In this document: positions 5,470 through 8,291 of the stretch, one piece after another
How positions within the stretch are numbered: the stretch's first letter is position 1
Layout of the letters: the number at the start of each line of letters is the position of its first letter
NCBI GenBank assembly: GCA_016463455.1
Contig: JAEMRG010000080.1
Span: forward strand, 1-8,291
Length of the DNA: 8,291 nucleotides
Direction: 5' to 3'
DNA from: Rhodoferax sp.
GTDB lineage: Bacteria; Pseudomonadota; Gammaproteobacteria; Burkholderiales; Burkholderiaceae_C
Notes under the pieces: model-generated
What the model was told of the DNA's origin: nothing
Database searches by the model: none
What the model saw: the letters and a program-made list of their open reading frames with translations, nothing else
Position numbers and translations under genes: made by a program

Positions 5470-7125
5470 TTACATACCCGCGACTAACCCATCCCTGCGC
5501 GCATCACTCGCCGCCACATAGCCTTCCTTGCCCGGATCGCCAGCGCGCCAGATGAATTGGCCCGCCCCAAAGTCTTGGTAGCTGTCGTTCATCACTTCCA
5601 TCTGGTGGCCGCGTGCAGCCAGGCCTTGCACGGTGGTGGTAGCCATGCCGGATTCGACGTTGATGGCCAAGCCGGTGTTATAGCGCCAGCGTGGTGCGTC
5701 GCAGGCGGCTTGCGGGTTTTGGCCGTAGTCCAGCATGCGCACCAGGGTTTGCACATGGCCTTGGGGTTGCATGTTGGCGCCCATCACACCAAAGCTCATC
5801 ACCGGTTGGCCATCGCGCGTTAGAAAAGCGGGGATGATGGTGTGAAACGGTTTTTTACCCGGCGCCACCAGGTTGGCGGTATTGTGCGCATGCGGGTCGG
5901 TGCTAAAGCCGTGCCCCCGGTTTTGCAGGCTGATACCAAACTGCGGCTCCACGTAGCCAGAACCAAAGCCCATGTAATTGCTTTGTATAAAGCTGACCAT
6001 CATGCCGTTTTCGTCAGCCGTCGTCAGGTACACCGTGCCGCCCTGGGCCGGGTTGCCAGGGCCGAAGCTTTGGGCGCGCTGCATGTCGATCAGCCCGGCG
6101 CGCCGGGCTAGGTACTGCGGGTCTAGCAGTTGCGTTGTGCTCAGCGCCATGGCCCGCGGGTCCGCCACGTAGCGATAGACATCGGCAAAGGCCAGCTTCA
6201 TGGCCTCGATTTGCACATGCTGGCTGTCCACACCGTCGCGCGCCATCCCAGCTATATCAAAGTGCTCCAGCATGCCCAGCGCCATCAGCGCGGCGATGCC
6301 CTGTCCGCTGGGCGGTATTTCGTGCACCGTATAGCCCCGGTAGTTATGCGCCAGTGGCCTCACCCATTCGGGCTGAAAAGCCGCCAGGTCCGAGGCGCGC
6401 AGGCTGCCGCCGTTCGCGCTGGAAAAGCGCTCTAGCGCCTGCGCCATCTCGCCCCGGTAAAAGGATTCACCTTTGCTCGCCGCGATCTCGCGCAGGCCGC
6501 GTGCCGCTGCGGGAAACTGGAATAACTCGCCCACCTTAGGCGCCCGCCCGCGAGGCAAAAAGTGGTCGGCAAAGCCGGGCAGATTTTGCAACTCTGGCGT
6601 GGCAGCCGCCCATTTTTGCTGGACCACCACGGGCACCAGGTAGCCACGTTCGGCGATTTCGATGGCCGGCTGCATCACATCGGCAAAAGGCAGTTTGCCA
6701 AAGCGCTGGCTCATGGCGGCCCAGCCGGCGACGGCGCCGGGCACGGTGACCGCATCCATCCCGCGCTTGGGTGGCGTGGCTTGGGCCTGGCCGTATTTGC
6801 CGGCAAAGTAATCCGGCGTCCAAGCGGCAGGCGCGTGGCCCGAGGCGTTCAGACCGTGCAGTTCCTTACCGTCCCACAAAATGCAAAACGCGTCCGAGCC
6901 CAGGCCGTTGCTGACGGGCTCGCAAATCGTCAGTGCAGCGGCGGCTGCAATGGCCGCATCCACCGCATTACCGCCTTGCCACAGCATGCGCAAACCCGCT
7001 TGCGCGGCCAGCGGGTGCGAGGTGCTGACGATGTTGCGGGCAAATACTGGCAGACGCGTGCTGCTGTAAGGGGTGGTGTAATCAAATTGCATGATGGCTA
7101 GCGGCTTGTAGGAGGTGCGCGCCAT
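5470..7125 (-). CDS. ggt: Gamma-glutamyltransferase family protein (YwrD-like, cytoplasmic)
   Basis: This 551-residue Ntn-hydrolase proenzyme is predicted to cleave itself into large and small subunits and then hydrolyse or transfer gamma-glutamyl groups (glutathione or other gamma-glutamyl amides). Features are STSHPLAAQAGLRMLWQGGNAVDAAIAA (starting near residue 34), GLGSDAF (74-80), VTVPGAVAGW (126-135), IPPSGQG (270-276), the predicted self-cleavage and nucleophile threonine T364 in QGGTVYLTTADENG, and FIQSNYMGFGSG (379-390) in the glycine-rich oxyanion region. The small subunit would be about 188 residues. No signal peptide is visible, unlike periplasmic Ggt, which fits the YwrD branch. 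The start is unsure: ATG 7125 has no Shine-Dalgarno, and neither does the internal ATG at 7092 (M12, starting MQFDYTTPY), where family-like sequence begins. The gene converges on aceA and diverges from thrS. True substrate is unknown; some relatives are cephalosporin-acylase-like. Confidence 0.88.
   Translation of the reverse strand: MARTSYKPLAIMQFDYTTPYSSTRLPVFARNIVSTSHPLAAQAGLRMLWQGGNAVDAAIAAAAALTICEPVSNGLGSDAFCILWDGKELHGLNASGHAPAAWTPDYFAGKYGQAQATPPKRGMDAVTVPGAVAGWAAMSQRFGKLPFADVMQPAIEIAERGYLVPVVVQQKWAAATPELQNLPGFADHFLPRGRAPKVGELFQFPAAARGLREIAASKGESFYRGEMAQALERFSSANGGSLRASDLAAFQPEWVRPLAHNYRGYTVHEIPPSGQGIAALMALGMLEHFDIAGMARDGVDSQHVQIEAMKLAFADVYRYVADPRAMALSTTQLLDPQYLARRAGLIDMQRAQSFGPGNPAQGGTVYLTTADENGMMVSFIQSNYMGFGSGYVEPQFGISLQNRGHGFSTDPHAHNTANLVAPGKKPFHTIIPAFLTRDGQPVMSFGVMGANMQPQGHVQTLVRMLDYGQNPQAACDAPRWRYNTGLAINVESGMATTTVQGLAARGHQMEVMNDSYQDFGAGQFIWRAGDPGKEGYVAASDARRDGLVAGM
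7109..7116 (+). promoter_or_regulatory. thrS: Near-consensus Shine-Dalgarno for an upstream thrS start
   Basis: TAGGAGGT on the plus strand is the best ribosome-binding sequence in the ggt/thrS start region. It precedes an in-frame ATG at 7129-7131, 12 nt after its end, which is rather far. The family-typical thrS ATG at 7186 has no recognisable site of its own. The element lies inside the 5' end of ggt if ggt starts at 7125, but is intergenic if ggt starts at 7092. Confidence 0.35.
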
Positions 7126-7185
7126 CTTATGCCAGCGCCGGGTGAGGGATTAACATCGCTCCCTTTGACACCTCACTTAGCTGCC

Positions 7186-8291
7186 ATGATTCAGATTACG
7201 CTTCCCGACGGTTCCCAACGCGAATTTCCCGGCCCGGTCACCGTGGCTGACGTGGCGGCGTCCATCGGCACGGGGCTGGCCAAAGCGGCACTGGCGGGCA
7301 AGGTCGATGGCAATGTGGTGGATACCAGTTACGCCATCGAGGCCAACAGCCACTTGTCCATCATCACGGCCAAGGATGCAGACGGTCTGGAAGTCATCCG
7401 GCACTCCACCGCCCACTTGCTGGCGTATGCCGTCAAAGAATTGTTTCCCCAGGCCCAGGTCACGATCGGCCCGGTTATTGAAAACGGCTTTTTTTACGAC
7501 TTCTCTTTTGAGCGGCCTTTTACCCCCGAGGACTTGGCCACGATTGAGAAAAAGATGACCGAACTCGCCGCCAAAGACGAGCCGGTGCAGCGCCGGGTGC
7601 TGCCGCGTGACGAAGCAGTGGCCCATTTCAAATCCATGGGTGAGCATTACAAGGCCGAAATCATCGGCAGCATTCCGGCGGGCGAGGATGTGTCGCTCTA
7701 CCGCGAAGGCGCCTTCGAAGATTTGTGCCGTGGCCCCCACGTGCCCAGCACTGGCAAGCTAAAGCACTTCAAGTTGATGAAGCTGGCCGGTGCCTATTGG
7801 CGCGGTGACCACACCAAAGAAATGCTGCAGCGTATTTACGGTACCGCTTGGGCCACCAAAGAAGACTTGCAACAGCACCTGACCATGCTGGAAGAGGCCG
7901 AAAAGCGCGACCACCGCAAACTCGGCCGTGAGTTGGATTTGTTCCATATCGACGAGCATGCGCCGGGCCTGGTGTTCTGGCACCCCAAGGGCTGGACGCT
8001 GTGGCAGGGCGTGGAGCAATACATGCGCAAGGTCTACCAGGACAATGGCTACCAGGAAGTCAAAGGCCCGCAAATCATCGACAAAAGCCTGTGGGAAAAA
8101 ACCGGCCACTGGGACAAATACCGCGAAAACATGTTCACCACGGAGTCGGAAAAGCGCGATTACGCGCTCAAGCCGATGAACTGCCCCGGCCACATCCTGA
8201 TCTTTAAGCAAGGCATCAAAAGCTACCGCGACCTGCCTTTGCGCTATGGCGAATTCGGTCAGTGCCACCGCAATGAACCTTCGGGCGGTTT
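7186..8291 (+). CDS. thrS: Threonyl-tRNA synthetase, N-terminal part (runs off the window)
   Basis: This is the first 368 codons of the cytoplasmic enzyme that charges tRNA-Thr; E. coli ThrRS is 642 residues. In order there are the N-terminal TGS domain (about 1-62, MIQITLPDGS), then the editing domain that removes misattached serine, with its four metal-site-like residues H73, H77 (HSTAHLLA), C181 and H185 (CRGPHVP), then the linker (about 228-250) and the start of the class II catalytic core. The catalytic zinc ligand C333 is in KPMNCPGH, and class II motif 2 begins at YGEFGQCHRNEPSGG where the window ends. The start at 7186 is chosen because bacterial ThrRS normally begins right at the TGS strand, but an in-frame ATG at 7129 would add 19 residues. 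The infC-rpmI-rplT genes commonly follow thrS and would be expected to the right. Confidence 0.96.
   Translation, partial: MIQITLPDGSQREFPGPVTVADVAASIGTGLAKAALAGKVDGNVVDTSYAIEANSHLSIITAKDADGLEVIRHSTAHLLAYAVKELFPQAQVTIGPVIENGFFYDFSFERPFTPEDLATIEKKMTELAAKDEPVQRRVLPRDEAVAHFKSMGEHYKAEIIGSIPAGEDVSLYREGAFEDLCRGPHVPSTGKLKHFKLMKLAGAYWRGDHTKEMLQRIYGTAWATKEDLQQHLTMLEEAEKRDHRKLGRELDLFHIDEHAPGLVFWHPKGWTLWQGVEQYMRKVYQDNGYQEVKGPQIIDKSLWEKTGHWDKYRENMFTTESEKRDYALKPMNCPGHILIFKQGIKSYRDLPLRYGEFGQCHRNEPSGG

Noticed and set aside
6562..7101. Plus-strand open frame (179 codons) opposite the ggt 5' half
   Set aside because: Antisense to conserved GGT motifs, compositionally a shadow, no homology recognised.
7165..7170. 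Perfect TTGACA as a -35 box for thrS
   Set aside because: It is only 15 bp before the ATG at 7186, so the matching -10 would fall inside the coding sequence (GATTCA around 7188) and is not -10-like.
7177..7740. Minus-strand open frame (187 codons) opposite the thrS 5' end
   Set aside because: Lies opposite the TGS and editing domains of ThrRS, which are clearly coding; the product has no recognisable motif.

Overview
The window is GC-rich DNA with densely packed genes, strong G/C bias at third codon positions and short intergenic gaps. Protein style (GabT, isocitrate lyase, ThrRS) and layout suggest a betaproteobacterium of the Burkholderiales, most likely Comamonadaceae-like. This placement is inference from the look of the sequence, not a database match. 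No phage, transposon, CRISPR or RNA gene is visible, and all long genes have intact frames.

Left block (1-3804, + strand): the 3' end of an RND-type multidrug efflux permease overlaps by 4 bp (ATGA) a 4-aminobutyrate aminotransferase gene (gabT). A glutamine-synthetase-family ligase of the GlnT / gamma-glutamylmethylamide-synthetase type follows 18 bp later. A strong intrinsic terminator closes the unit at 3771-3804. The two enzymes point to amine/GABA nitrogen metabolism. Their co-transcription with an efflux pump gene is the odd part.

Middle block (3805-5439, + strand): a 228-bp AT-rich control region carries two identical, perfect 14-bp palindromes (GTCTTATATAAGAC) exactly 30 bp apart, one lying inside a candidate promoter spacer. 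They precede aceA (isocitrate lyase, first enzyme of the glyoxylate shunt), which has a strong Shine-Dalgarno. Behind aceA are a stem-loop and a U-rich terminator that also reads as a terminator for the convergent gene.

Right block (5470-8291): on the minus strand is a cytoplasmic gamma-glutamyltransferase-family enzyme (YwrD-like). Diverging from it on the plus strand is the first 368 codons of thrS (threonyl-tRNA synthetase), which runs off the window. The space between the two start regions is very short, and both start codons are uncertain. A near-consensus Shine-Dalgarno fits a 19-residue N-terminally longer ThrRS better than the family-typical start.

Together this is mostly central and nitrogen metabolism. 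I see no clearly undescribed system. The best leads are the twin aceA operators, the efflux-aminotransferase-ligase operon, and the crowded ggt/thrS start region.
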